Source of the DNA: Roseivirga echinicomitans
GTDB taxonomy: Bacteria > Bacteroidota > Bacteroidia > Cytophagales > Cyclobacteriaceae
Assembly (NCBI RefSeq): GCF_001592935.1
Contig: NZ_LRDB01000007.1
Coordinates: forward strand, 24,859-88,858
Direction of reading: 5' to 3'
DNA: 64,000 nt
Made by a program: the position numbers and the translations under genes. The notes under the pieces are model-generated. The model saw only the letters and a program-made list of their open reading frames with translations, was not told the DNA's origin and did no database searches. This document shows positions 1 to 8,659 of this stretch, in pieces. Position 1 is the first letter of the stretch. Each line of letters starts with the position of its first letter.

Positions 1-201
1 ATTTCTCGCGTTTTTCATTACTAGCTCTTTGCGAAACTCTGCGCGCTTTGCGGTTAAGTAATCCGTGAGATTGCTTCAGGTATGCTCTTTCGCTTCGATA
101 TACATTTATAGCTTCGCAATGACATTGTCTAATTTAAAAAGAAGACATGCCTTAAATTCAAATAATACCCATATCATTGTTTAATATATAAACCATAGCG
201 C
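1..201. repeat. Dispersed intergenic repeat (GAGATTGCTTC ... GCAATGAC type), left edge
   Basis: No gene is visible. The stretch contains a TTTGCGAAACTC / CTTTGCGGTTAA block followed by GAGATTGCTTC and, about 35 bases on, CTTCGCAATGAC. The same order of blocks recurs near 1190-1285 and 1445-1545. GAGATTGCTTC and its partner GCAATGAC form the outer arms of a long imperfect inverted repeat, a motif type common in intergenic DNA of many bacteria. The copy probably continues beyond the window edge. Its function is unknown. Confidence 0.6.
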
Positions 202-759
202 ATGAAAAAGTTGTTGATTTTAATCTTGTTGCCTATCCAGATCATGGCACAAGATCTCCCAGGTTCTGTAAAGTTTTGGAATACATTACAAACGCATTGC
301 GGAAAATCCTATGAAGGTGAAATCACTGCCGGAGGAGTAGAAGGCGATGGTTTTATGGGAGAGAAACTCGTGATGCATGTGCGTTCTTGCGAAGAAAACA
401 AAATCAGAATTCCATTTTTTGTGGGCGAAGATAAATCTCGTACTTGGGTTTTTACGATGACAGAAGATAAGCTCATTCGTTTAAAACACGACCATAGACA
501 TGAAGACGGTACCGAAGATGAAGTCACACAATATGGTGGTCTAAGCTCCAATACAGGTTTGGATAACATTCAGTTTTTCCCTGCAGATCAAGAAACTTCA
601 GACCTAATACCTTATGCCTCTAACAATGTTTGGTGGGTGACAGTAGATGACAAAAGCTTTACCTACAACCTAAAAAGAATAGGAAGTGATCGCGTATTCT
701 CAGTAAAGTTTGGCCTTACTAAAGAGGTGAGTACTCCAAGTGCCCCTTGGGGGTATTAA
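202..759 (+). CDS. Secreted protein of unknown function with HDHRHEDG motif
   Basis: This is a 185-residue protein. The N terminus (MKKLLILILLPIQIMA, then QD) is a clear Sec signal peptide with a signal peptidase I site, so the mature protein is probably periplasmic or exported. The mature part has two cysteines (C33, C63) that could form a disulfide and a polar motif HDHRHEDG at residues 96-103 that could bind metal. It is rich in aromatic residues and probably beta-structured. I recognise the general look of a conserved secreted family but cannot name it. The gene stands alone between repeat-rich intergenic regions and has no operon partner. The ATG start is supported by the complete signal peptide beginning directly there. 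Confidence 0.75.
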   Translation: MKKLLILILLPIQIMAQDLPGSVKFWNTLQTHCGKSYEGEITAGGVEGDGFMGEKLVMHVRSCEENKIRIPFFVGEDKSRTWVFTMTEDKLIRLKHDHRHEDGTEDEVTQYGGLSSNTGLDNIQFFPADQETSDLIPYASNNVWWVTVDDKSFTYNLKRIGSDRVFSVKFGLTKEVSTPSAPWGY

Positions 760-1332
760 CGACTTTTATTAAACCGCAATGAACGTTAAGTAACGTAGAG
801 GTGACTTGAGGTGACTTGAGGCGTTCTTTGAGGGATACCGAAACAAGTTCGGCATGACGCTCCGAATAAGCTTTTTTGGACAGTCATCCTGAACTCGTTT
901 CAGGGCCCGTTTGCTACTATTGAAAACATCAGAACTTTAAAACTCGCACGGATGTCCGCCCTTCTTACCTTTGCGAGGCTACGGCAAAGCGAGGTGGGGC
1001 AGTAGGTGGGGGACTTGTGCTAAATATTGATTTTAGAAACACAGAAGTGATTGACTTAAATCACGTGAAAAGATTCCTACGGAATGACTTATGAAATAAC
1101 ATTAAATACCAGGATTTAGGGAGGGTAGATTAAAGGGTGCCAAAACAAGTTTAGAGTTAAACTCCTAAGTGTCATTTAACTACTGTGCTTTTGCGAAACT
1201 CCGTGCCCTTTGCGGTTAAGTAAACTGTGAGATTGCTTCACGTATGCTCTTTCACTTCGATAAGCATTGGCAGGTTCGCAATGATGGTTCAGTTGGCGTT
1301 TGTGGCGCGAATGTTAGGGTTTTGCGGTGAGG
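760..1332. repeat. Gene-free stretch with mixed dispersed repeats
   Basis: No coding region is supported. At 799-824 GAGGTGACTT occurs twice in tandem. Around 825-915 there is an inverted-repeat block with AAACAAGTTCGGCATGACG followed by GTCATCCTGAACTCGTTTCAGG, a motif type frequent in Bacteroidota intergenic DNA. Around 1180-1285 the CTTTGCGGTTAAGTAA and GAGATTGCTTC ... GCAATGA blocks seen at the left edge recur. These look like old, partly decayed mobile or REP-like sequences. Confidence 0.5.
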
Positions 1333-1475
1333 CATCGGTCACCGTCATTGCGATGAATTAGCAGCCGCTAGGCAAGAATTCAGAAGCAATCTCTTTAATA
1401 AGCTATATGTACGCAGCTCAATTCGCAGCGTATACATTTTGTAATCTTTGCACAACTCCGCGCCCTTTGCGGTTA
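1333..1475. repeat. Direct repeat copy A (143 bp)
   Basis: Starting with CATCGGTCACCGTCATTGCG, this block is repeated almost identically 256 bases later at 1589-1731. The first ~115 bases differ at only about two positions by eye, and the last part, including the CTTTGCGGTTA motif, is more diverged. It carries internal inverted arms (GTCATTGCG ... AGCAATCTC). There is no open reading frame of note. It looks like a recent local duplication of a dispersed intergenic element. Confidence 0.8.
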
Positions 1476-1588
1476 ATCCATCATTGAGATTGCTTCACGT
1501 AAGCCTATTCACTCCAATAAACTGTATAAGGTTCGCAATGACGTTGAGTAGGTATTTGTTCTGTTTAGGGTTGAGTTTTGCAGTAAAC

Positions 1589-1731
1589 CATCGGTCACCG
1601 TCATTGCGATGAATTAGCAGCCGCTAGGCAAGAATTCAGAAGCAATCTCTTTAATAAGCTATATGTACGCAGTTCAATTCGCAGTGTATACATTTTGTAA
1701 TCTTTGCGAAGCTCCGCGTCCTTTGTGGTTA
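1589..1731. repeat. Direct repeat copy B (143 bp)
   Basis: This is the second copy of the block at 1333-1475, in the same orientation with a 256-base period. It ends about 30 bases before the promoter of the PadR operon, so any structure it forms could sit immediately upstream of that promoter. Confidence 0.8.
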
Positions 1732-1759
1732 GAACTATCAGTCAATTTCATAGTCGCTA

Positions 1760-1810
1760 TTGCAAAATCAATCTATTACTTATAACTTTGTATAACATAC
1801 AATGTATAAC
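1760..1810 (+). promoter_or_regulatory. Promoter and candidate PadR operator for the 1813 operon
   Basis: TTG at 1760-1762 and TAACTTTG at 1783-1790 are separated by 20 bases and fit the Bacteroidota primary sigma consensus TTG-N19-21-TAnnTTTG. Just downstream, GTATAAC-ATACA-A-TGTAT-AAC contains the palindrome ATACA-A-TGTAT at about the expected transcription start. An operator overlapping the start site would suit autorepression by the PadR protein encoded next. The operator role is inferred. Confidence 0.65.
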
Positions 1811-1812
1811 TA

Positions 1813-2142
1813 ATGAAAAACAAGGGGCTTGGTGAGTTCGAAGAGTTGGTGCTTTTGGCAGTCTGTATTTTAAAAGGGGAGGCTTATGGCATTAATGTAA
1901 AACAGGAAGTAGAAAAGCATAGCGGTCGCTCCATACTTTTAGGCGCGGTACACATTACTCTCTACCGTTTGCAAGATAAAGGTTTGCTCAAATCTGAAAT
2001 GGGCGGCAACACCGAAAAACGAGGCGATAGACGCAAACGCCTATTTGAAGTCACTCCTTCGGGCATGCGCCAATTAGAAGCCGCTCAAGATGTTCGCCAA
2101 AAAATGTGGCAATTGATTCCGCAACTTAATGCAGGTCACTAA
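1813..2142 (+). CDS. PadR family transcriptional regulator
   Basis: This 109-residue winged-helix protein has the family signature LGEFEELVLLAV at its start, then a TLYRLQDKGLL recognition-helix region and a basic wing (RGDRRKRLFEVTPSG). It is the short, single-domain PadR form usual in Bacteroidota. The stop codon overlaps the permease start by one base (TAATG), so the two genes are translationally coupled. PadR proteins typically repress an adjacent transporter operon and are relieved by a ligand. Here the likely targets are its own promoter and the permease. A paralogous pair lies at 10513-13454. Confidence 0.9.
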   Translation: MKNKGLGEFEELVLLAVCILKGEAYGINVKQEVEKHSGRSILLGAVHITLYRLQDKGLLKSEMGGNTEKRGDRRKRLFEVTPSGMRQLEAAQDVRQKMWQLIPQLNAGH

Positions 2143-4874
2143 TGCCTAAGAAGAAATTCAATACGCCTAAACTCGCCAATTGGTTGGCGGCTAAGTGCAT
2201 CAATAAAATGTACTTGGAAGAGTTTTTAGGGGACTTACAAGAAATTTACGAAGACAGAATGCTGGTCAAAGGCAAGCGGTATGCGCGGTTCATGTATTGG
2301 ATCGATGCCCTCCATTTGCTTATAGGATTCTCTTCTTTTTCACTTTTCAAAACTCAAAGTAATAACACCATGATGATCAAAAACATGTTCAAAATTGCCT
2401 GGCGGAATGCCATCAGGCAAAAGCAATTTACCGTGCTCAATCTGCTCGGTTTAATGATTGGAATTAGCATTTCGCTTACGATTGGTCTTTTCATTCACCA
2501 TGAAACTACCTACGATACGTTTCTACCCGAGGTAGATCGGGTGTACCGTGTTAACCAGCCCAACATATGGTCTGATTGGACCACCCAAATGTCGAACACT
2601 GGGCCAAATGTGGCCGTGGCTTTGCGAGAAGAAGTACCAGAATTCGAGGAAGTCACACGAATGATGTTCCTAGGCTCACAAATCACCAATTATAAAGCCG
2701 AGGCTAAAAAGGACAAGTCCTTTGAAGAAAGCGCCTTTTTCGCTGTGGAAAACAACTTTTTCGAAGTTTTTCCTTTTGAGTTTTCTGAAGGAAACCCAAA
2801 AACAGCCATTGAAGCACCCAATAGTATGGTAATAACTCAAAGCACTGCCGAGCGCTATTTTGGTTATGAAAGCGCCATAGGAAAAACGCTTGAAGTAAAA
2901 CAATGGGATAATACCTGGCAAAGCTTTGTGGTGACGGGTGTTTTGGTGGATGTACCAAGTAAATCTCACCTACAGTTTGATGTTTTAGTGTCGCTGAACA
3001 GCTACCAGGCCCAAATGGACCGTGACGGTTGGAAATGGATCTGGACGGCTTTTGCTACTTATGCAAAGGTGAATGGCGGTAATAATATGGCTGCCTTGAG
3101 CGATAAGATTCAGGCCATTCCCCCTAAATATGCCCCTGCAACCACGGAACGAATTTTCAACCAGAGTTTTGAAGAGTTCACGGCTGGTAATCCTTGGAAA
3201 TTGACCTTACAGCCTGTGAAAGAGATTTATTTGTCGGAAGAACCTCCTTATAATGCTTTTGGCCCAGTGGGTAATCCGCAGTTTGTCAAGGTGTTTATGG
3301 CCATTGGGATTCTGGTCTTGGTGCTTTCCTGCATCAACTTTATGAACCTTTCTACAGCCCGTTCTTCCAATCGCGCCAAGGAGGTGGGCATCAGAAAAGT
3401 GCTAGGTTCCGAAAGAGGTACTTTGATTAAGCAATTCATCTTTGAGTCTACCTTGTTTGTGGCGGTAAGCACAGTGGCGGCACTCTTTATTGTCAATTCA
3501 TCTTTGGGCTGGTTCAATGCCATTTCGGGGAAAGAGTTATTACTTACGCCTTATTTAAGCCAACCAACTTTTATTGCGGTGCTACTGGTTTTCGTTTTAC
3601 TCTTGGGTTTTATCTCAGGAAGTTACCCAGCTTTCTACCTGTCTTCCTTCAAACCGATTCAGGTATTGAAAGGTAAAATGAGTGCAGGCTTTAAAGGGAA
3701 AGGCATACGAAATGGTTTGGTGGTTTTTCAATTCACCATTTCCATGACGCTGATTATTTGCACCTTCTTTGTTCAGAAACAGCTGAACTATACTTCCAAT
3801 TTAGATTTGGGTTTTGCCAAAGAGAATGTTTTACAAATCGGCAATATTGAGCAAATGGGCTTCGATACCGAACGCCTAAAGACTGAGTTGGCCACTATGC
3901 CAGCCTTTACCAAAGTAGGAAAATCCTTTGGTGTACCGCCTTATGTTGACTCGGGTGATCGGTATAGATCTACGGAGCCAGAGGCGCCTGTGGTGGCTTT
4001 GAGCAACTTACGTGTAGAAGCGGATTACCTGGATGTATTGGGATTAGAGTTTTTGGCAGGTCGTAACTTCGATCAAGCACTGACTACCGATCAATACAAA
4101 GTGATTCTAAATGAAGAAGCTGTGAAGGTATTGGGTTGGGGAGGAGATGATCCGACTAGTGCCGTAGGTCAATTTGTGGCTTTGGCATCGGGCAGCGAGG
4201 ATAAATTCGAAGTCATTGGCGTGGTGAAGGATTTTAATTTTACGAGTGTACGCGAAGCAATTGCTCCCCTGATTTTCATTAATGTTGATAACGACAAGGT
4301 GTGGGATTATGGCGCTGGCCTTTCTTTCTATTCCATGCGTTTGAACCCTCAAGTTGTAGCTAATTCAGAAGATTTACAGGCTGTACTAGATCGAGTCGAA
4401 GCAAGTATTAAGGCAGTGGATGCTACCATTCCTTTCGAATACAGTTTCCTGGATGATGACTTTAAAAATACATTTCAAGAAGAAAGCCGAATGAGTTTAG
4501 TACTCAATATTTTCACTGTAATGGCCTTAATCATTGCCTGTTTGGGCCTATTCGGTTTAGCAGCTTTCTCTGCCGAACAAAGACTGAAGGAACTGGGCAT
4601 CCGCAAAGTTTTGGGAGCCAGAGTTTCGGAACTGGTGCTGCTGTTCTCTTCTGAGTTCACCAAACTATTTTTGATTGCCATGGTACTGGCATCACCCATT
4701 GCTTACTTCTTAGTTGATCAGTGGTTGAGTGATTTTGCTAACCGTACACCTATCCATATTTGGGTGTTTGCGGTGTCTACATTAGGCACCTTGGCCATTG
4801 CCATTGCAACGATTAGTTATCAGTCGCTTAGGGCTGCCCATAAAAATCCAGTAGACACATTAAGGAGCGAGTAA
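2142..4874 (+). CDS. FtsX/MacB-like ABC transporter permease with N-terminal permease-prefix domain
   Basis: A 910-residue inner membrane protein. Residues ~1-75 form a cytoplasmic prefix domain (LEEFLGDLQEIYEDR) typical of PadR-linked permeases. Then comes a first membrane helix (~90-118), a large MacB-type extracytoplasmic domain, three helices with the FtsX-type SCINFMNLSTARS segment, a second extracytoplasmic domain, and a final bundle with LGIRKVLGA. The C terminus NPVDTLRSE is typical of the family. Tandem FtsX modules make this a fused double permease. No ATPase gene is adjacent, so it must use an ATPase from elsewhere. The family is involved in export of lipoproteins, peptides or antimicrobials; the substrate here is unknown. 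It is paralogous to 10839-13454. Confidence 0.9.
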   Translation: MPKKKFNTPKLANWLAAKCINKMYLEEFLGDLQEIYEDRMLVKGKRYARFMYWIDALHLLIGFSSFSLFKTQSNNTMMIKNMFKIAWRNAIRQKQFTVLNLLGLMIGISISLTIGLFIHHETTYDTFLPEVDRVYRVNQPNIWSDWTTQMSNTGPNVAVALREEVPEFEEVTRMMFLGSQITNYKAEAKKDKSFEESAFFAVENNFFEVFPFEFSEGNPKTAIEAPNSMVITQSTAERYFGYESAIGKTLEVKQWDNTWQSFVVTGVLVDVPSKSHLQFDVLVSLNSYQAQMDRDGWKWIWTAFATYAKVNGGNNMAALSDKIQAIPPKYAPATTERIFNQSFEEFTAGNPWKLTLQPVKEIYLSEEPPYNAFGPVGNPQFVKVFMAIGILVLVLSCINFMNLSTARSSNRAKEVGIRKVLGSERGTLIKQFIFESTLFVAVSTVAALFIVNSSLGWFNAISGKELLLTPYLSQPTFIAVLLVFVLLLGFISGSYPAFYLSSFKPIQVLKGKMSAGFKGKGIRNGLVVFQFTISMTLIICTFFVQKQLNYTSNLDLGFAKENVLQIGNIEQMGFDTERLKTELATMPAFTKVGKSFGVPPYVDSGDRYRSTEPEAPVVALSNLRVEADYLDVLGLEFLAGRNFDQALTTDQYKVILNEEAVKVLGWGGDDPTSAVGQFVALASGSEDKFEVIGVVKDFNFTSVREAIAPLIFINVDNDKVWDYGAGLSFYSMRLNPQVVANSEDLQAVLDRVEASIKAVDATIPFEYSFLDDDFKNTFQEESRMSLVLNIFTVMALIIACLGLFGLAAFSAEQRLKELGIRKVLGARVSELVLLFSSEFTKLFLIAMVLASPIAYFLVDQWLSDFANRTPIHIWVFAVSTLGTLAIAIATISYQSLRAAHKNPVDTLRSE

Positions 4875-4885
4875 CATTGGTTTTC

Positions 4886-4919
4886 ATCTCAGATTTTAGG
4901 AATAACTAAGGTCTGAGAT
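4886..4919 (+). terminator. Hairpin terminator after the permease
   Basis: Arms ATCTCAGATTTTAG (4886-4899) and CTAAGGTCTGAGAT (4906-4919) pair at 12 of 14 positions around a 6-base loop, 11 bases after the permease stop. Only a weak T-rich stretch (ATTAATTTTG) follows, so it may also serve the convergent gene at 4992. Confidence 0.55.
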
Positions 4920-4991
4920 ATTAATTTTGTATTTACGCTTGGTTTTTTTTGCGGGAAAGAGTTGATCTAAAATGTGGTGAGTTCAAGGTCT

Positions 4992-5480
4992 CTATTCAAA
5001 GAGCTCATCGGTTACATAAAAATAGAACTTACGTGTACGTGCTCTTCTATTGTCATCCCATGGCCTCGTTTTGTTCCAAGCCTTGTAGGCAGTTAAATCA
5101 ATATTGGCTTTCAAAATATTTCCATCCACTATTTTGTAGATATTCAAATAGTGAATCTTTGAGTTGAGTTCATCGCTGGTCATTGCTATTTGACTACCCA
5201 AAGAAACGTGGTCTAGAATCTTATGGTCAGGCCCACCATACCAATCATTATTATGTTTTCCTAGTGAAACGGAATCGCTTTTTATGGAACTCAAGATCTT
5301 TAATTGATTACTATTGCTGTCTTCAAATACTTGGTTTTCAGTAGAGTAAGAGATGTATATAGTGTCGGAAGTTTCATTCTCGATGTATGCACTCTGATCG
5401 GTGTACTCTATATCAGGAGATGTGTCCGTGCATGCACTGAAAACGAGAAGTACAAAAATCAAAGAAGTTAGCTTTTTCAT
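4992..5480 (-). CDS. Putative lipoprotein of unknown function
   Basis: This 162-residue protein begins with MKKLTSLIFVLLVFSAC, a lipoprotein signal with the lipobox FSAC and Cys17 as the lipidation site. The mature part is hydrophilic, with no family I can name. It has many Ser/Thr/Asn residues early and a basic C-terminal stretch (RRARTRKFYFY). It is convergent with the permease operon and has no operon partner. The start is the ATG that directly precedes the signal sequence. It could be an outer membrane or periplasmic lipoprotein. Confidence 0.7.
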   Translation of the reverse strand: MKKLTSLIFVLLVFSACTDTSPDIEYTDQSAYIENETSDTIYISYSTENQVFEDSNSNQLKILSSIKSDSVSLGKHNNDWYGGPDHKILDHVSLGSQIAMTSDELNSKIHYLNIYKIVDGNILKANIDLTAYKAWNKTRPWDDNRRARTRKFYFYVTDELFE

Positions 5481-5807
5481 GGAGTGTGTTTTTATTGGGT
5501 ATAAATGTAATTATTACCTTTCTATTTATGTAGGGTTGATAAGATTTAATTTTGTATTTCTTGTCAATATCTTGTTGGTCACAAATCGGTTTGGCATTGC
5601 TCTTAAATCTAAAGTGGGAGATGTGGATTAAGGCTCGATTGAGAGATTGATGAATTCAATATATCATCTTGATTACAGTAGATTTCCCTTTTGAATGTCA
5701 CTTTTATTTTCATTCTAGAGGTCTTATCTTGTAGCGTGAGCAAGCCTATTTTTTGACTGACATTAGGTCTGCCCAATAATTGTGGGAAGATATTTTTTAA
5801 ATGATTT
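5481..5807. other. Gene-free divergent intergenic region
   Basis: These 327 bases lie between the divergent lipoprotein (minus) and the DUF2306 gene (plus) and presumably hold both promoters. I see no convincing TTG-N20-TAnnTTTG pair, no long hairpin and no credible small gene. The short open frames across it have no recognisable composition or start context. Confidence 0.4.
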
Positions 5808-6422
5808 ATGATGAAAAAGTTTGGCTGGTTTATTATAGTCTTTTTTGCCATAGGTGTTGGCTTGTACCCTTTGGGCTACATATTCACAGAAAATCTAGAG
5901 CAATTCGGTCTGCTTTCCCAAAAGTCAGAAGCTGTTAAATCCGGTCAATTATGGAGGGTGTTGTTCAATATCCACATTTATCTTGGGGGATTTTCTTTGT
6001 TGATAGGCTGGTCTCAATTCATGAAGAAATTCAGAAATAAGTACCTCAATTTTCATAGAAATCTGGGTAAAGTATATGTGATCGCTGTATTGATAAGTGG
6101 TTTAACAGGGCTTTATATCGCTTTCTATGCTGAAGGGGGATGGGTTTCGAAACTGGGCTTTCTCGGCTTGGCTTGTGCTTGGTTGTACACTACTGTTCAG
6201 GGGTATAGGACGATACGAAAAGGGGAGGTTTCCCTTCATGAGAAATGGATGATCAGGAGCTATGCAGTTACTTTTGCGGCAGTTACGCTTCGCATTTGGT
6301 TGCCAATGTTTCAAGTAGGTTTTGGAATGGACTTTATCTCCGCTTATGTGATCATCGCTTGGCTTTGCTGGGTACCTAATTTGCTTTGGGCTGAATGGAG
6401 AATACGAAGACTAAAGCTGTAA
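5808..6422 (+). CDS. DUF2306 family membrane protein
   Basis: A 204-residue integral membrane protein with about five to six hydrophobic helices. It begins with GWFIIVFFAIGVGLYPLGY and continues with IHIYLGGFSLLIGWSQF, a YVIAVLISGLTGLYIAFYA helix and the diagnostic block HEKWMIRSYAVTFAAVTLRIW. This matches DUF2306, predicted inner membrane proteins of unknown biochemical role. The conserved histidines (in the IHIYLGG, FHRNLG and LHEKW segments) could be heme or metal ligands, but that is speculation. Its 3' end overlaps the convergent 6-phosphogluconolactonase gene by 12 bases. No operon partner is present. Confidence 0.8.
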   Translation: MMKKFGWFIIVFFAIGVGLYPLGYIFTENLEQFGLLSQKSEAVKSGQLWRVLFNIHIYLGGFSLLIGWSQFMKKFRNKYLNFHRNLGKVYVIAVLISGLTGLYIAFYAEGGWVSKLGFLGLACAWLYTTVQGYRTIRKGEVSLHEKWMIRSYAVTFAAVTLRIWLPMFQVGFGMDFISAYVIIAWLCWVPNLLWAEWRIRRLKL

Positions 6423-7127
6423 TTTTCCAGCGGCTGCTTTATCTAAAAACCGAATTAGTTCACCATGCGTTGGCTTGATGTAGGAGGCCGGGTAAAGTTC
6501 ACAATGGCCAGTGATATTTATAATCTCATTTACTTTTTCAGCTTTGGCTTCACCTACCACCAAAAAGCAAACTTCCTTGGCATTGTTAATTACGGAACCC
6601 GTGAGCGTAATTCTTTTCTGACCAGAGGTTGGATGTTCCGCTACAGAACAAATTTGCTTTGAAGTAAGCAACTCCATTTGATGAGGAAAAATTGAAGCGG
6701 TGTGACCATCTTCACCCAAACCAAGCATTATCAAATCGAATTGTGGAAGGCCGTTGATTGAAGGCAAGTTTTCTGTGATCAATCGGCTGTAACGTATGGC
6801 TTCTTTATCTGGGTTGTTTTCACCTAAAACACGATGAATATTTTCTTCAGGAATCTCTAAATGTTGAAAAAGGTATTCATGTGTCATGCCGTAGGTACTC
6901 TCCCCAGAGGTAGGAGGCACACAGCGTTCATCTCCCCAATAGAAATGAAGTTTAGACCAGTCAATTTTGTCTGAATATTTCTGAACAAGAATCTCGAATA
7001 ATAGCTTAGGTGTTGACCCTCCAGAAAGCCCAATATTCAAGCGATTGACATCGTGCTGTTTTTTACACAGGTGATCGGCAAAGGCTTTTGCGGTAGTTTC
7101 AGGGTTTTTGAAGATGCTTATTTCCAT
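6411..7127 (-). CDS. pgl: 6-phosphogluconolactonase
   Basis: A 238-residue cytosolic enzyme that hydrolyses 6-phosphogluconolactone to 6-phosphogluconate in the oxidative pentose phosphate pathway. Family motifs visible are LSGGSTPKLLFE near residue 33, HFYWGDERCVPP near 83, and the catalytic block LGLGEDGHTASIFP near 135. Its length matches the family. It lies 12 bases downstream of the MscS gene and probably in one transcript with gluconokinase and MscS. Gluconokinase makes the same product, 6-phosphogluconate, by another route. The 3' end overlaps the convergent DUF2306 gene by 12 bases. Confidence 0.93.
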   Translation of the reverse strand: MEISIFKNPETTAKAFADHLCKKQHDVNRLNIGLSGGSTPKLLFEILVQKYSDKIDWSKLHFYWGDERCVPPTSGESTYGMTHEYLFQHLEIPEENIHRVLGENNPDKEAIRYSRLITENLPSINGLPQFDLIMLGLGEDGHTASIFPHQMELLTSKQICSVAEHPTSGQKRITLTGSVINNAKEVCFLVVGEAKAEKVNEIINITGHCELYPASYIKPTHGELIRFLDKAAAGKLQL

Positions 7128-7139
7128 TGAATCAAAATC

Positions 7140-8021
7140 TTAATTTTTATTCATATTGGTGACTTCTATTGCAGCTGAAGCTATTTTTAATTTGCCATTG
7201 CTAGCCTTAATGGCTTCCAAAATCTTAATGTAGAGCATGTCTTTTGTTGTTCTACGCATTTTATAGTTTACAATGTATCGTAGGGTAAAGGTCATCCAAC
7301 TTTCATCAAACGACATACTTACCATGGGGGTGATTTGTGCATTTTCTACGTAGAGACTTTGGGTCATTTTATTCCAAGCGTTTTGAGAATTTTTAGTAAA
7401 ATCACCCAAAGATTCCTCCATAATGGTGAGAAAAGTATCTTTAGCGTATTTATAATCCGATTCGGTTTTAAGAGGGATTCTCATTTCATCCCATAAAAAG
7501 GGAAAGTCAGCGGAATAGTTAAAAACAGGCTCTTTAAATACAAAGCTGTTCGAAATTCTTACGATTCTACCATTGTAAAGATCGCCATTTACCCATTGCC
7601 CTACTTCCATTAGGGTGGTGCGTAAAACGCCAATGTCCATTACATCACCTTTAATTCCACCCAACTGAACACGGTCGCCAGTTTTATAGAAATTGCCAAA
7701 TACGATGGCCAGCCAACCCGCTACGCTGGTGATTACTTCTTGCAAGGCAAAAGCAATACCCGCACCCGCCACACCTAGGGCAACACCAAAACCGCCTAAA
7801 CTATCGCTGTACACTGTGATAATAAGAATAACAGTCAGGAAATAGCCTATGAAACTCGTTAGTTTTTTAGTTCTGTGTCGATTATCGGCTGCTTTGATTT
7901 TTCCTATGAACTTGTTTTGGATAAACTTGATAAGGATCCAAATGACCGTAATGCCTAAAAAAATGAGCACCAAATTACTAATGGTGGGGTTATTCATGAT
8001 TTCTTTAATACTCTCTTCCAT
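7140..8021 (-). CDS. Small-conductance mechanosensitive channel, MscS family
   Basis: A 293-residue protein with an N-terminal helix (LVLIFLGITVIWILIKFI), a second helix (LTSFIGYFLTVILIITVY), and a Gly/Ala-rich pore-lining helix (GVALGVAGAGIAFALQEVITSVAGW) typical of MscS TM3. A beta domain follows, containing FYKTGDRVQLGGIKGDVMDIG and RISNSFVF. It acts as an osmotic release channel in the inner membrane. It lies between gluconokinase (85 bases upstream) and pgl (12 bases downstream). The pairing with sugar-acid metabolism is probably only transcriptional. At 293 residues it is close to the size of E. coli MscS. Confidence 0.92.
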   Translation of the reverse strand: MEESIKEIMNNPTISNLVLIFLGITVIWILIKFIQNKFIGKIKAADNRHRTKKLTSFIGYFLTVILIITVYSDSLGGFGVALGVAGAGIAFALQEVITSVAGWLAIVFGNFYKTGDRVQLGGIKGDVMDIGVLRTTLMEVGQWVNGDLYNGRIVRISNSFVFKEPVFNYSADFPFLWDEMRIPLKTESDYKYAKDTFLTIMEESLGDFTKNSQNAWNKMTQSLYVENAQITPMVSMSFDESWMTFTLRYIVNYKMRRTTKDMLYIKILEAIKASNGKLKIASAAIEVTNMNKN

Positions 8022-8106
8022 AAGGACTCATTTGTGCTTTGTGAAAATACCTAAAGTCTGCGAATAATGATGGTTTTGACTAAAATCCTTTAACCATAAA
8101 TTCATA

Positions 8107-8592
8107 TCATCTACTCTTTAGCCGACCTTCAATTTCTTCTAAGATCTTATCTACACTGTTTTCAGTATTTACAATTATTGCATCTTTTGGTTCTTCCAAA
8201 ATAGCCAACTGTGATTGAACTAGGAGTTGCTGTAATGTTTGAGGTTTTCTATCTGCCAAATGTCTTAAGGCCTCTTCTTCTGAAGTCTTTAAGTAGACCA
8301 AGTCAATGGTTAAGCGCTGAGATAAGTAATCGCGATACGATTGTTTTAAAGCTGAGCAAGACAAAATAAATTCAGACCTGTGAGCATTAAGTATATGTTC
8401 TACTATTGAAGCTAACCAAGTCCAATGGTCGTCATCATTCAATGAAATTCCACTGCTTATTTTTCTGATATTCCCCTTGGGTTGAAAGTCATCAGCATCG
8501 AGAAATGGGATATGTAAAGATTTGGAAATGGCTTCTCCAACAATGGTTTTTCCTGCCCCTGAAATACCCATGATCACGATTAATCTCTTCAT
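8107..8592 (-). CDS. gntK: Gluconokinase
   Basis: A 161-residue P-loop kinase that phosphorylates gluconate to 6-phosphogluconate. It shows the Walker A motif GISGAGKT at residues 9-16, the substrate-binding block DADDFQPKGNIRKISSG, LNDDDHWTWL, and the segment CSALKQSYRDYL. Length and motif order match the GntK family (160-175 residues). The family usually has GDDFH where this protein has ADDFQ, a small deviation in the gluconate-binding region. It is the first gene of a probable gntK-mscS-pgl run on the minus strand. No gluconate transporter is nearby. Confidence 0.88.
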   Translation of the reverse strand: MKRLIVIMGISGAGKTIVGEAISKSLHIPFLDADDFQPKGNIRKISSGISLNDDDHWTWLASIVEHILNAHRSEFILSCSALKQSYRDYLSQRLTIDLVYLKTSEEEALRHLADRKPQTLQQLLVQSQLAILEEPKDAIIVNTENSVDKILEEIEGRLKSR

Positions 8593-8659
8593 TTTGCTTT
8601 CTAAAATTACCGAATATCAGAAAAATATGGGTTGCGCGTTACCTTTGGTTTTATTAAAG

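Noticed and set aside
4949..5167. 72-residue plus-strand frame after the permease operon
   Set aside because: Mostly antisense to the lipoprotein gene at 4992, with no recognisable features.
5571..5585. CTTGTTGGTCACAA near 5571 as another RAYT-family hairpin
   Set aside because: Only part of one arm matches; no second arm CACCAACAA and no flanking end sequence.
8522..8659. Longer N terminus for the OmpA-like gene
   Set aside because: It would overlap gluconokinase and place the signal peptide in the interior; the start at 8660 gives a normal signal peptide.
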